Positions 27,560 to 36,150 of a DNA stretch of 64,000 bases are shown in pieces (position 1 is the stretch's first letter; each line of letters opens with the position of its first letter). Source of the stretch: Caballeronia sordidicola (GTDB lineage Bacteria > Pseudomonadota > Gammaproteobacteria > Burkholderiales > Burkholderiaceae); NCBI RefSeq assembly GCF_002220365.1, contig NZ_MTHB01000110.1:62001-126000 (forward strand), given 5' to 3'. The notes under the pieces were generated by a model, which worked only from the letters and a program-made list of their open reading frames with translations, was not told where the DNA came from and did not search any database. Made by a program: the position numbers and the translations under genes.

Positions 27560-28873
27560 TCAGGCGCGCACGCGCAATGGGAACTCGAGTACGACGCAGA
27601 GGCCGCCGCCGTCGGCATTGCGCATGGACAGGTCGCCGCCATATCGACGCGTGAGGCGCCGCACGATGGTCAGGCCCAGACCGCAGTGCGCGTCGCCGCC
27701 GCGGGCGGGATCGATCCGCACGAAGGGCCGGAGCGCTCGCGCGAAGTGGGCTTCGGGCATGCCTTTGCCATGATCGCGCACGCTCAGGCGGTCATGCCCG
27801 TTACTACGCGACGTCGCGATGCAAAGCGGCGGCGCGCCGTAGGTGAAGGCGTTTTCCACGAGGTTGGAGAGTATCCGGTCCAGTTCGACAGCAGGCAGGC
27901 GGAAGTCGTCGCCCGCCTGCAGCTCGAGTATGAAGAGCGGGTCGCGTGCGAGCACGTCGTGGCCGTCGACATCGACATTCGCTTCAGCTTCCGCGTAGTG
28001 CGAACGGCAGAACGCATTCACTGAGATCCACGGCGCGTGCGCATCTGTTTCGGTGTCGCGGGCGAAGTCGAGGAATTGCGTGACGATCTGCGCAAGCGAC
28101 TCAGTGTCGTGGAAAAATCCGTTGCGCGCAGTGGCGTCCGGTACAAGGTTTGCGCGGACCTGGATGCGTGTGATGGGCGCGCGCAGGTCATGGGCCACGC
28201 CGGCCAACATGACCGCACGTTCCTGTTCGGCGTCACTTAATTCACGGGCCATTTCGTTGAAGTCGCCAATCAGGCCTTTCACTTCCGATGGGCCGTTGGC
28301 CAGGACCATCGGCGGACGATGGCCCAACCTGAACTCCCGTGCTGCCCGTGCGAGCCTCAATATGGGCTTCTGAATCTGCCACGCGCCCAGCAGTGCGATA
28401 GCAATGGCGAGGAACAGCATGAGCGCACTAGCGCTCAGAAAGCGGCTTACCGGGGGAATGACGGCCGGGATCACAAGCCATCGCGACGAGGGGCCATAAC
28501 GCACCCACATGATCGTCTCGGTGTGGTCAAGCACCACGCGGCTCTGCGGCGGCAGGTCCGCACGCAAGGAGGTCTCGAATGGACCGTGTGTATCGGCGCA
28601 AGGCGGCGGACAACCGAGGGGCGCGGACCGCGCTCCGGCGTCGACAAGACGCAGGCCGAGCGCGGCGGCGAGACGCTCGCTGGAGCCGTCGGCCGCGCTC
28701 GCCGCCGGATCCAGCACCACTCGCACCAGCCGGCTGACGTGATCCGCCTCAATGATGCCGCGCTCACGATCGACGATCACGACCCACGTCAGTTGCATCA
28801 TGACGAGCAGACCCACTGACAGCAGCGCAAGCCGGCCGAAGATCGTGTTGAGGGGGCGCAGCAGCTTATGCAT
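27560..28873 (-). CDS. Two-component sensor histidine kinase next to the RND pump
   Basis: Membrane sensor kinase of 437 aa, start MHKLLRPLNTIFGRLALLSV at 28873, overlapping the response regulator by 8 bases. Two membrane helices (about 14-34 and 150-170) enclose a roughly 115-residue periplasmic sensor with two Cys (GCPPPCADTH). HAMP follows, then the H-box MLAGVAHDLRAPITRIQVRA, N-box LDRILSNLVENAFTYG, G1 VRDHGKGM and G2 CGLGLTIVRRL. The type is EnvZ/OmpR-like. Placed upstream of, and on the same strand as, the pump operon, it probably controls it. Confidence 0.93.
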   Translation of the reverse strand: MHKLLRPLNTIFGRLALLSVGLLVMMQLTWVVIVDRERGIIEADHVSRLVRVVLDPAASAADGSSERLAAALGLRLVDAGARSAPLGCPPPCADTHGPFETSLRADLPPQSRVVLDHTETIMWVRYGPSSRWLVIPAVIPPVSRFLSASALMLFLAIAIALLGAWQIQKPILRLARAAREFRLGHRPPMVLANGPSEVKGLIGDFNEMARELSDAEQERAVMLAGVAHDLRAPITRIQVRANLVPDATARNGFFHDTESLAQIVTQFLDFARDTETDAHAPWISVNAFCRSHYAEAEANVDVDGHDVLARDPLFILELQAGDDFRLPAVELDRILSNLVENAFTYGAPPLCIATSRSNGHDRLSVRDHGKGMPEAHFARALRPFVRIDPARGGDAHCGLGLTIVRRLTRRYGGDLSMRNADGGGLCVVLEFPLRVRA

Positions 28874-29597
28874 CTTCGGGGGCTCGCGGCGGCACGAACA
28901 TATAGCCGATACCCCGCATGGTCTGGATGATGCGAGGCTGCGAGGGATCCTCTTCAATCAGTTGGCGCAGGCGCCAGATCGGCACGTCGATACCGCGCTC
29001 GGTCACCTCCGCGTGCGTGCCGTACCAGAGCGTGAGCAGCCGCGAGCGCGACAGTGTTTCCATCGGATGGCGAACGAGCACATTGAGCAGGCGCAGCTCG
29101 CTGTTGGTGAGACGTTGCGGTTCGCCGTCACGCGTGAGCGTGCGGCGCTCGTTGTCGAGTTCGAAGCGCCCGAAACGCACCGGTTCCGAGCGTTGACTCG
29201 TCGGGCTTGGAGACCGGCCTACGCCCTGGCGGCGCAGCACCGCGTTGATACGCGCAAGCAGCTCGCGCGGCATGAAGGGCTTGCCGAGGTAATCGTCCGC
29301 ACCCATTTCCAGGCCAACGACGCGATCGATATCGTCCGCACGCGCTGTCAACATGATGACTGGGGTATCGTCGTTATCCGCGCGCAGCCGGGTGAGCGCC
29401 GTCAGGCCGTCGATGCCGGGCATCATCAGGTCCAGCACGATGATCGACGGGCGTTCGCGCATCACCACCTGATTCAGGTCGCGCGCGTCTTCGCGGAACG
29501 TGACCAAGAGGCCGCGTTCATCGAAAAAAGCCTGCAGCAAGCCGCGTAGTGCGGCGTCGTCGTCGACTAGAAGGATTCGGGTTTCGCTGTTGGACAT
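28866..29597 (-). CDS. OmpR-family response regulator
   Basis: Response regulator of 243 aa. REC domain (about 6-120) has the acidic pair in RILLVDDDAALRGLLQ, phospho-acceptor Asp in IIVLDLMMPGIDG, Thr in VIMLTARADD and Lys in DDYLGKPFMPREL. The C-terminal winged helix (about 145-235) has text SNSELRLLNVLVRHPMETLS-like spacing and RGIDVPIWRLRQLIEEDPSQ followed by RGIGYMFV. First gene of the two-gene signalling operon; the pump operon follows downstream. Stimulus unknown. Confidence 0.95.
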   Translation of the reverse strand: MSNSETRILLVDDDAALRGLLQAFFDERGLLVTFREDARDLNQVVMRERPSIIVLDLMMPGIDGLTALTRLRADNDDTPVIMLTARADDIDRVVGLEMGADDYLGKPFMPRELLARINAVLRRQGVGRSPSPTSQRSEPVRFGRFELDNERRTLTRDGEPQRLTNSELRLLNVLVRHPMETLSRSRLLTLWYGTHAEVTERGIDVPIWRLRQLIEEDPSQPRIIQTMRGIGYMFVPPRAPEDA

Positions 29598-29721
29598 GGC
29601 TTGAGCCTGGACGCGCCCTTGACGAGCTTTGTAAGGTGCAATCGAAGCGACTATAAACGATGCCCGCCAGGGCCGTGTTACGGCGTCTTAGTGATTCTTT
29701 CAACGTTTTCTCGAAACGTGT

Positions 29722-29898
29722 GATGTGAACGATGGTCCCATTGGGCAGATCATCCGTACCGACTCGATGAAAGCCACCACCGTCGAGGGTGTCTTCGCTT
29801 GCGGCGATGCCACCGTAGGGGCCGAAGGCGTGCCTGTTACCGTGGGCGATGGTTACTTCGCAGGTGCATCCACGCATCGGTCCCTGGTTTTCGAATAA
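29722..29898 (+). pseudogene. C-terminal remnant of a thioredoxin-reductase-like FAD/NAD(P) oxidoreductase
   Basis: An open stretch without a start codon reads NDGPIGQIIRTDSMKATTVE then GVFACGDATVGAEGVPVTVG and ends AGASTHRSLVFE-stop. The TD...T-x-V-x-G-V-F-A-C-G-D block is the conserved second FAD-binding motif of thioredoxin-reductase-like oxidoreductases. The rest of the gene (about 240 residues) is missing; upstream sequence in the same frame loses homology at about 29720. The preceding roughly 120 bases up to the response regulator show no gene. A deletion relic is the likely explanation. Confidence 0.75.
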
Positions 29899-29946
29899 GC
29901 AGCCAGGAGGCCGCTAACGGGCAGGGAACCGGCATGCCGTTGCTCT

Positions 29947-30879
29947 TCAGTCGCCGTCGATGAGACGCACCGCCAGCTCCGGGCTGAACGCGCCGGCTGG
30001 AGAGGTGGGAGCGGACCCGCACGGCCCGTCGGAATTGCCCGGGACCTTGATCCATACCGGCAGCATGGCGCCCGAGGCGCCGCTGGTACGAGCCCCGATC
30101 ATTCTGCCGGGAGGATTGCACCACTGGCCATCCGAACCTTTGCCGTTACGACTTGTATCGACGACGAAGGGTTTGCTATAGCCGAATTGCGCCGCCAAGG
30201 CGGCGTTCACCGAGTATGCATAAGCCGCCGATTCCTCGGTCGTGTAGAAATTGGATACGTTCAATGCGAAGCCTCTCGCCTCGCTCAAACCGGCTGCGTT
30301 GAGCCGAGCCGCCATTGCGGCAGCGGGAACCCAATGTGCGTTGCCGCCGTCGAGATAGACGTCCGCGGCCGGTGCGTTGAGGTGAAAACGCGAGACCGCA
30401 TAACGCAGCAGGCCGAGCCGCTCGTCGCGCTCGCCATCGGTCTTGAAGCAGTCCAGTTGCGCGGTCGAATCCGGCTCGACAATGACAATTGCACGGCGAT
30501 TACCCAGGCCGCGCGAGAACGCGTCTATCCAGACCTGATAAGCCGGGGCATCACCCACGCCGCCCGCCGATGCGCCTCCGCAGTCGCGATGAGGGATGTT
30601 GTAGGCGACCAGGATGGGTTCGCGGTGTGTGGCATCCGCCTTGTCGACGAAGCGCTTGACCGCCTTGTGCACGTCGCCGCTCCAGTTGCCGAACCAGCGC
30701 GCCATGGGTACGTTGGCAATCGACTCTGCAATGCGAGGCGCGCGCGGGTCCGCTTGATGCGCTCGCACCCACAATGCGGGGCTAGAGTCGGGATCGACAT
30801 AAAACCCGGCGTCCGCATGCGCTTGCGTAACACCAAGAAAAACCAGCACTGCAATAACAAGCGAGCGTTTGATGAGCAT
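29947..30879 (-). CDS. Secreted glycoside hydrolase family 6 (cellulase-type)
   Basis: Exported GH6 catalytic domain of about 310 aa. The start MLIKRSLVIAVLVFLGVTQA at 30879 gives a clean signal peptide (cleavage AHA-DAGFY). GH6 landmarks are all visible: VAYNIPHRDCGGASAGG (catalytic-region Asp), AIVIVEPDSTAQLDC (general acid Asp), LDGGNAHWV, ALNVSNFYTTEE, FVVDTSRNGKGSDGQWCNPP and VWIKVPGNSDGPCG. Four Cys in the two conserved disulfide pairs are kept. It should cleave beta-1,4-glucan. There is no carbohydrate-binding module or linker. A porin gene lies 93 bases upstream on the same strand. Confidence 0.9.
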   Translation of the reverse strand: MLIKRSLVIAVLVFLGVTQAHADAGFYVDPDSSPALWVRAHQADPRAPRIAESIANVPMARWFGNWSGDVHKAVKRFVDKADATHREPILVAYNIPHRDCGGASAGGVGDAPAYQVWIDAFSRGLGNRRAIVIVEPDSTAQLDCFKTDGERDERLGLLRYAVSRFHLNAPAADVYLDGGNAHWVPAAAMAARLNAAGLSEARGFALNVSNFYTTEESAAYAYSVNAALAAQFGYSKPFVVDTSRNGKGSDGQWCNPPGRMIGARTSGASGAMLPVWIKVPGNSDGPCGSAPTSPAGAFSPELAVRLIDGD

Positions 30880-30971
30880 GTTCAGTTCATTTATGAAGGG
30901 GGGCGTAGCCATGCATTTTTCGCGGAATTTAATACGTGGTCGCGCGGCGCATGCGCGTCAAAACACCCGGT

Positions 30972-32027
30972 TCAAAATCGTTCGATCATGCCGAGTTGCA
31001 CACCGCGTACCGGTGCGCCCGGGTACGCGACCGGCAATCCCGTTACATTGACGCCGCGCAGGGTGAACGTGGCGTTTCCGCGGTTTTCCAGATCGGCGGC
31101 AGTGAAATACAGCAGGAGCGAACGCGACAGCGTGTATTCGAAGGCGACGCTGAACTGGTCTGCGTTGTTGCCTTCGCCGCTGCGATCACGTGCATGCGCG
31201 TAGCCCAGGGACGCGCGTGCCAGCGGCGAGATGGCCCAGGAAGCCGACAGCGAAACGCCGTCATCGTGATAGCGCGGAGTGCCGCCGTCGCCGTTGAACA
31301 GCGCGACGTAGGTGCGCACGGGACCGAACAGATAGGACGCGCCCGCCAGATTCGCTCGCAATCCGGCGTCGCCATGGGTTTGTTGCCGTGCATACGATAA
31401 CTGCAGGGCATCAAGCGTGTAATTGGCGGTCATGTAATACCCGCCGATACCGTTGCCGTCGCCAGGGTCGCGCAGCGCGGCCATGCCGGTGACGTTGAAC
31501 CCTCCCACCGACGGAGAGATCCAGGTCAACGCGTTATCCGTATAGGGCGTGATCTTCGACAAATTGTTCAGCCCCGATCCAATTGTGCCTGCGCCAAAGG
31601 CATCGAGTCCGCCCTTGAACGGGATGTAGAGCGGCGAGTATTGCCGGCCGAAGCGGGTTTCGCCCCACGGTGCGTCAAGCCCGACCCATGCCTGCCGGTT
31701 AAACAGCGTGCCGGCCGTGTCCAGGGTGCCGTTTGCAGAGCCAAACCCGTTCTCCAGGTCGAAGATCACGCTCGTGTCATTGCCCAGAGGCTCGCTGCCG
31801 CGCAAGCCGACGCGCGAACCGCGATACGCGCCGGAATCCATTCGCGCCGTCCAGCCATTGCCAGGATTAGTCACTTCAATACTGGTGTCGAGCGTGCCGT
31901 ATAGCGTGACCGAGCCTTGCGCACGGACCGTGCCGGCTGTAGCGAGGAGCGGCAGCGCGTAGAACAGCACGTGTTTGCAAGTGCGGCGGCAGAAGAGTGC
32001 CGCAGGGTGCCGGGCGGGAGAATTCAT
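30972..32027 (-). CDS. Outer-membrane porin, Burkholderia type
   Basis: Second porin, 351 aa, with an unusually long N-terminal signal segment (MNSPARHPAALFCRRTCKHV, hydrophobic stretch to TVRA-QG). The mature start GSVTLYGTLDTSIEVTNPG and text YRGSRVGLRGSEPLGNDTSV, AWVGLDAPWGETRFGRQYSP are standard for the family. It ends in Phe (LGMIERF). It lies 93 bases before the GH6 gene on the same strand and could let oligosaccharide products enter, though no sequence feature proves sugar preference. Confidence 0.92.
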   Translation of the reverse strand: MNSPARHPAALFCRRTCKHVLFYALPLLATAGTVRAQGSVTLYGTLDTSIEVTNPGNGWTARMDSGAYRGSRVGLRGSEPLGNDTSVIFDLENGFGSANGTLDTAGTLFNRQAWVGLDAPWGETRFGRQYSPLYIPFKGGLDAFGAGTIGSGLNNLSKITPYTDNALTWISPSVGGFNVTGMAALRDPGDGNGIGGYYMTANYTLDALQLSYARQQTHGDAGLRANLAGASYLFGPVRTYVALFNGDGGTPRYHDDGVSLSASWAISPLARASLGYAHARDRSGEGNNADQFSVAFEYTLSRSLLLYFTAADLENRGNATFTLRGVNVTGLPVAYPGAPVRGVQLGMIERF

Positions 32028-32159
32028 CGCGGTGGAATCAGGTTCTTAGCAATTGAACCTCGCGACTGTAGCAAGTTGAACCGGAGTTGCAACGAAATTC
32101 GCAACGAAATTCGAACGACGCGACATTGTGTGGCGTGTGTTCGAAGAGTCGTTTAGACA

Positions 32160-32711
32160 TTAACCTGGAGGTCTCGCTGTCAAGACGCGGTCGTTTTCGC
32201 CGGTCTTGAAAGGGCGTATTGCGGGCGCGTATTGCGACTGGCGCTCAGAGACCAAAGGCATATGCGGGCCTAAAGCGCTTGACCTAAGGGGCGCTTTGAC
32301 CAGACGTTGTCTTAGCATGTCGTACGCCCAATAAAAGCAGAACGTGTACGGAAGGAAAACGAGCAATAGTCCGAGATCTATCAGCAACGCCTGAGCAAAC
32401 GTCATTTGCAGCCACCATGCGGACAAGGGGACCGCTATCAGGACCAGACCTGCTTCGAAACCGAGGGCATGAATAACGCGCTTCCACTGCTGAACCTGGC
32501 TCGATGCGTAGGAAATAAGGATACCGAAAAAAGAGTTGAATGCGAAACCCCACAGCATGGCGATGATCGAAATTGCAACAGTCAAGGCCGTGACGTCGCC
32601 CAGAGGTTTATCGACGATCCATGATAGGACAGGAGAAAAAATACTGGTGGCAAGTCCTTCGAACAGAAGCACCTGGAATATGCGTTCATATACGTTGCGT
32701 TGCGTGGTCAT
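32160..32711 (-). CDS. PACE-family efflux transporter (AceI-like)
   Basis: Four-helix membrane exporter, 183 aa from MTTQRNVYERIFQ at 32711, chosen for a GAGG site 5 bases upstream. Two tandem two-helix units carry the PACE motifs in modified form: ERIFQVLLFE, WGFAFNSFFG, RVIHALGFEAGL and PYTFCFYWAYD. Family members export chlorhexidine, diamines and other biocides. In the first motif the usual His is Gln, and in the second the usual Asn and Asp are Gly, while the second half is canonical. A polar C-terminal tail of about 35 residues extends beyond the normal length. A LysR gene is divergent, as with AceI/AceR. Confidence 0.85.
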   Translation of the reverse strand: MTTQRNVYERIFQVLLFEGLATSIFSPVLSWIVDKPLGDVTALTVAISIIAMLWGFAFNSFFGILISYASSQVQQWKRVIHALGFEAGLVLIAVPLSAWWLQMTFAQALLIDLGLLLVFLPYTFCFYWAYDMLRQRLVKAPLRSSALGPHMPLVSERQSQYAPAIRPFKTGENDRVLTARPPG

Positions 32712-32781
32712 CTCGGCCTCATTTTTTGAATGGACGGTTGCCATTCTCAGGGGTCGCGTTTAACATTTCAAATTGCTTACT

Positions 32782-32796
32782 ATCTGGGATTTAGAT
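32782..32796. promoter_or_regulatory. LysR-box candidate ATC-N9-GAT between PACE gene and LysR gene
   Basis: ATCTGGGATTTAGAT fits the ATC-N9-GAT dyad typical of LysR recognition sites, with outer bases extending the symmetry (CTATCT...AGATAG). It lies 6 bases before the regulator ATG in the 90-base divergent promoter, so it may mediate autorepression together with control of the exporter. Confidence 0.5.
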
Positions 32797-32801
32797 AGAT
32801 C

Positions 32802-33683
32802 ATGGTCGCTTGTATTGACGCGTTGATTGTCTTTTCGGAGGCCGCTGCCGCAGGTTCTTTCTCGGCTGCCGCGAGAAAGCTGGGGCGCAGTCAGTCAACT
32901 GTCAGCACGATCATTGCGGATATGGAGATTGACTTAGCCGTCGCGCTCTTTGATCGGACCACCCGGAAGCCCCGGCTTACCGCGTATGGCGAAGCGCTGC
33001 TTGCCAACGCCCGTGAGACGCTTGAGGCGCACGATCGCTTGATACAGGCGGCCGCGCGGCTAAGCGCGGGGCTGGAGCCAAGCTTGAGTCTGGCCATATC
33101 GAACACGTACCAGCCTCCGCACTATGAGAAGTTGCTTGTGGGATTCGAAAAGCGTTTTCCCACGGTCGAACTCGAGTGCCTGGTCAAGGAGGATGAAGAC
33201 GTCGTGTCGCTGGTGCAGGTGCGCCGCGCGGAGCTTGGCGTAGTCGCGGCCCAGGGGAGCTATCCTCCCGATATCCGCTCGATCAGGCTGGCGGAATCGT
33301 CGGAGCTGGCGCTGTTCGTCGCGACAGGACATCCTTTAAGCGGCGTTCCTGATCTGACAATGGAGAACCTCGCCAAGCACCGCGAATTGCGCATCACCAC
33401 GGGAGTAAAGCCGGGCGAGCATCAGCGAAGCGTGCGAGTCTGGTCTGCCGACAGTTACTTGCTCCTGCTGGAAATGGCGGAGTTGGGCTTCGGGTGGACC
33501 GAGTTGCCTCGGTGGGTTGCGGACCGTTTCGGCGCAAAAACGTTGCAAGAGTTATCGGCGCGCGGGTGGCCCCGGTTGGTCGCCGTCGACGCCTTGTGTT
33601 TAAAGGGTACTTCGTTAGGACTCGCGGGGAACTGGTTGCTGGATGCGCTGACAACGCTCGGCGCAGAGGCCGAATTGAAGTAG
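32802..33683 (+). CDS. LysR-family regulator of the PACE transporter
   Basis: LysR-type regulator of 293 aa starting MVACIDALIVFSEAAAAGSF, HTH text SAAARKLGRSQSTVSTIIAD. The effector domain follows to residue 290. It is divergent to the PACE exporter with a 90-base gap holding an ATC-N9-GAT dyad. This matches the known arrangement in which an AceR-like regulator activates the exporter gene in response to its substrate; applying that here is inference. Confidence 0.91.
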   Translation: MVACIDALIVFSEAAAAGSFSAAARKLGRSQSTVSTIIADMEIDLAVALFDRTTRKPRLTAYGEALLANARETLEAHDRLIQAAARLSAGLEPSLSLAISNTYQPPHYEKLLVGFEKRFPTVELECLVKEDEDVVSLVQVRRAELGVVAAQGSYPPDIRSIRLAESSELALFVATGHPLSGVPDLTMENLAKHRELRITTGVKPGEHQRSVRVWSADSYLLLLEMAELGFGWTELPRWVADRFGAKTLQELSARGWPRLVAVDALCLKGTSLGLAGNWLLDALTTLGAEAELK

Positions 33684-33702
33684 CTCTAGCGCTAAGGACC
33701 CA

Positions 33703-34542
33703 CTAAATGCTGCCGCCGCTTAGTCTCTCGATCATGGCAATGCCCGCAGCGGGGTTGTGTGTCTTGAAGCCACTGATCACGTATAAATAGACGTCTCGGG
33801 GCGTAGTCGCCGCGGCTGGTTTGCCGAGCGTTTCAAGTCCCTTCGGCGTGCCGCCGGATGCCCAATCACTCGCTCGCTTAGTCCATAGATCCAGCGTTTT
33901 GTCGTCGTAGCCCTGCGCAAACTGCTCGGTTGTCCCCATGATGCGCGCATAGACGAACTTCGCCGTTACGTCCGCGATCTGCGGGTATTTCGAATCCCCC
34001 GCCATGACAATGGCAACTCCATGTTTGCGCGCGAGGGCAACGAATGCCTCGTCCCGGAAACTCTCATGTCGCACTTCGAGTGCGTGCCGGATCTCACGAC
34101 CATCGACTTGATGCGGCAACAGGTTCAGGAAAGCTTCAAAGTCGTCCGCATCGAATTGTTTGGTCGGGGCGAATTGCCAATTAATTGGACCTAGCTTGTT
34201 CTTCAATTCAAGCACGCCGCTTGCGAGGAAACGCTCGACGGACTCGCCGGCCTCCGCGAGCACCCGCCTGTTCGTGGAGAACCGCGGCGCCTTTAGCGAG
34301 AAGACGAAATCATCCGGCGTTTCGTCGTGCCACTTGGCGAACGTAGAGGGCTTCTGCGAGCCGTAGAACGTCCCGTTGATCTCGATCGTGGTCAACTTGC
34401 GGCTCGCGTATTCGAGCTCGCGCTTTTGCACGAGTCCTTCTGGATAGAACGTGCCGCGCCACGGCTCGAAGGTCCAGCCACCGATGCCGATCCTGATCTG
34501 CCCAGCTTTCCCAGCTTTATCCGCCGTCTTTCGGGTTGCCAT
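33703..34542 (-). CDS. DUF72 domain-containing protein
   Basis: TIM-barrel-like protein of 279 aa. The DUF72 hallmarks are GIGGWTFEPWRGTFYPEGL, YASRKLTTIEINGTFYGSQK and FAKWHDETPDDFVFSLKAPR, followed by LGPINWQFAPTKQF and HALEVRHESF. The very N-terminus is Lys-rich (MATRKTADKAGKAGQ). Cytoplasmic, no signal peptide. No biochemical function is established for the family. It converges on the LysR gene with only 19 bases between. Confidence 0.93.
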   Translation of the reverse strand: MATRKTADKAGKAGQIRIGIGGWTFEPWRGTFYPEGLVQKRELEYASRKLTTIEINGTFYGSQKPSTFAKWHDETPDDFVFSLKAPRFSTNRRVLAEAGESVERFLASGVLELKNKLGPINWQFAPTKQFDADDFEAFLNLLPHQVDGREIRHALEVRHESFRDEAFVALARKHGVAIVMAGDSKYPQIADVTAKFVYARIMGTTEQFAQGYDDKTLDLWTKRASDWASGGTPKGLETLGKPAAATTPRDVYLYVISGFKTHNPAAGIAMIERLSGGSI

Positions 34543-34622
34543 GAATGAGATCCTCCCGGTGCACTCGATGCGCTCAAGTGTAGCGAATTGGCGCCGGGCG
34601 TGCGCCTGAGGGGGCTTGCAGG

Positions 34623-36017
34623 TCAGCTGTCAGAAGACTGAAGGTCCGCTGTGGGCCCTTGTTGCGCCGCAGAAAATGGCCTCCTGTCAGCACGATCGCG
34701 AGCCAAAGCCGCCTGTCCGGTACGCGTGAACGCCACGAGCGTGAGCGAAACCAGCGCTGCAAAGACCACATAAAAAGCGGGAACATAGTGGCTGCCCGTA
34801 ACTTGAGTCAGCGTCGAGACGGTCAGCGGCGCAAGGCCGCCGAACAAGGTTACCGCGAGGTTATACGACAGCGCCACGCCAGTCGAACGCGCCTTCGCGG
34901 GGAAGATTGTTGCGAGCATGCCGGGGTGCGGACCCGCGATGGCAACCTGGAAGAAGGACGCAATAATTTGCGCGATGAGCAGACGCGTGAGCGACGGCGC
35001 GGAAACAATGAACCAGAATAGCGGGAACGTGCAAAGCAACCAACTGATCACCAGTGGATAGAAAAGCCGGTAGGCACCGAATTTATCGGCGAGTTTGCCC
35101 GAGATCGGAAACAGCAGGAAGTTGATGACTCCGCCGATAAACGTTCCGAGCAAAGCCGCCTTAAGCGGGAGATGCAATTGGTGTTCCACATACACGGGCA
35201 GATACGCGTTCCACAAATAATTCGACGCGGTGCCTATGATCATCACGCCCATCGCACATAAGGCCGCATCGCCCTGTTCACGCACAAAGTCGCCCAGCCG
35301 GAAAGCACGCGCGGCGCCCGTGCGGACTTGCTTGCGCAGCGCCTCGAACTCCGCAGACTCGGCAACGTTGTGCCGGATGTAAAAGCCAAGCGGCCCGATG
35401 AGCGCCCCAATCAGGAACGGCACGCGCCAGCCCCAGGCCACCAGCGAGTTCGCCGTGAGATTATTGATAAGCAGATAGCTGCATCCGGAACACAGCAACA
35501 TGGCAAGCGCCTGGGAGGACATGTTGAAGCTGCCGTAGAACATCTTCTTGCCAGGCGGCGCGCTTTCCACCACGACCACGGACGAGAGACTGAATTGGCC
35601 GCCGATTGCCAGTCCCTGGATCAGTCGCGCCAACAGGACGAGAAGCGGAGCCGCGATGCCCAGGGTCGCATAACCTGGAGCCAGCCCCAGCATCAGCGTG
35701 CCGGCGCACATCGTGAGCATGACCAGCGACAGGGCACGAGTACGTCCCACGCGATCCGCATAAATGCCCAGGAGGACCCCGCCAAGCGGCCGGATGAGAA
35801 AGCCAAGAGCGAACGTCGCGAGCGCTAGCGACATTGACACGACGGGGCTTCCCACCGAGAAGAACACCTCTGCGATGACTTTTGAGAAGTAGACGTACGC
35901 CGTGAAGTCGAACCACTCGAAGCCACTGCCGATCACCGAGGCGAGCAGCGCGCGGCGGACTTGTCGTGGATCAGGTGCAGTGGGCGTTGATGCGCCTTCG
36001 TATTCTGCTGCATTCAT
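34623..36017 (-). CDS. MFS transporter, metabolite:H+ symporter type
   Basis: Twelve-helix carrier of 464 aa. The start MNAAEYEGASTPTAPDPRQV is followed by the MHS-type opening SVIGSGFEWFDFTAYVYFSK. The loop 2-3 signature is GIYADRVGRTRALSL, and the central loop reads FYIRHNVAESAEFEALRKQV. These carriers import organic acids and related compounds such as citrate, shikimate, proline or betaine. It follows the hydrolase gene by 133 bases on the same strand, and a LysR gene is divergent to that hydrolase, suggesting uptake and hydrolysis of one carbon source. Confidence 0.92.
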   Translation of the reverse strand: MNAAEYEGASTPTAPDPRQVRRALLASVIGSGFEWFDFTAYVYFSKVIAEVFFSVGSPVVSMSLALATFALGFLIRPLGGVLLGIYADRVGRTRALSLVMLTMCAGTLMLGLAPGYATLGIAAPLLVLLARLIQGLAIGGQFSLSSVVVVESAPPGKKMFYGSFNMSSQALAMLLCSGCSYLLINNLTANSLVAWGWRVPFLIGALIGPLGFYIRHNVAESAEFEALRKQVRTGAARAFRLGDFVREQGDAALCAMGVMIIGTASNYLWNAYLPVYVEHQLHLPLKAALLGTFIGGVINFLLFPISGKLADKFGAYRLFYPLVISWLLCTFPLFWFIVSAPSLTRLLIAQIIASFFQVAIAGPHPGMLATIFPAKARSTGVALSYNLAVTLFGGLAPLTVSTLTQVTGSHYVPAFYVVFAALVSLTLVAFTRTGQAALARDRADRRPFSAAQQGPTADLQSSDS

Positions 36018-36150
36018 ACGTCATCTCCTCCTGCGCGTCGCCGCTAAAGAGCAGGCAGATAGCGCGCGATAGGCAGTCGGCCCGGGACGCGAATGCGCCC
36101 GGGCGAGAGAGCCTCGCAGATTCGCGAGCTTGATTTTTGATGTTGTTGAA

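Noticed and set aside
30187..31203. Plus-strand frame of about 338 codons opposite the GH6 and porin genes
   Set aside because: Crosses the intergenic gap and both antisense genes; no domain features.
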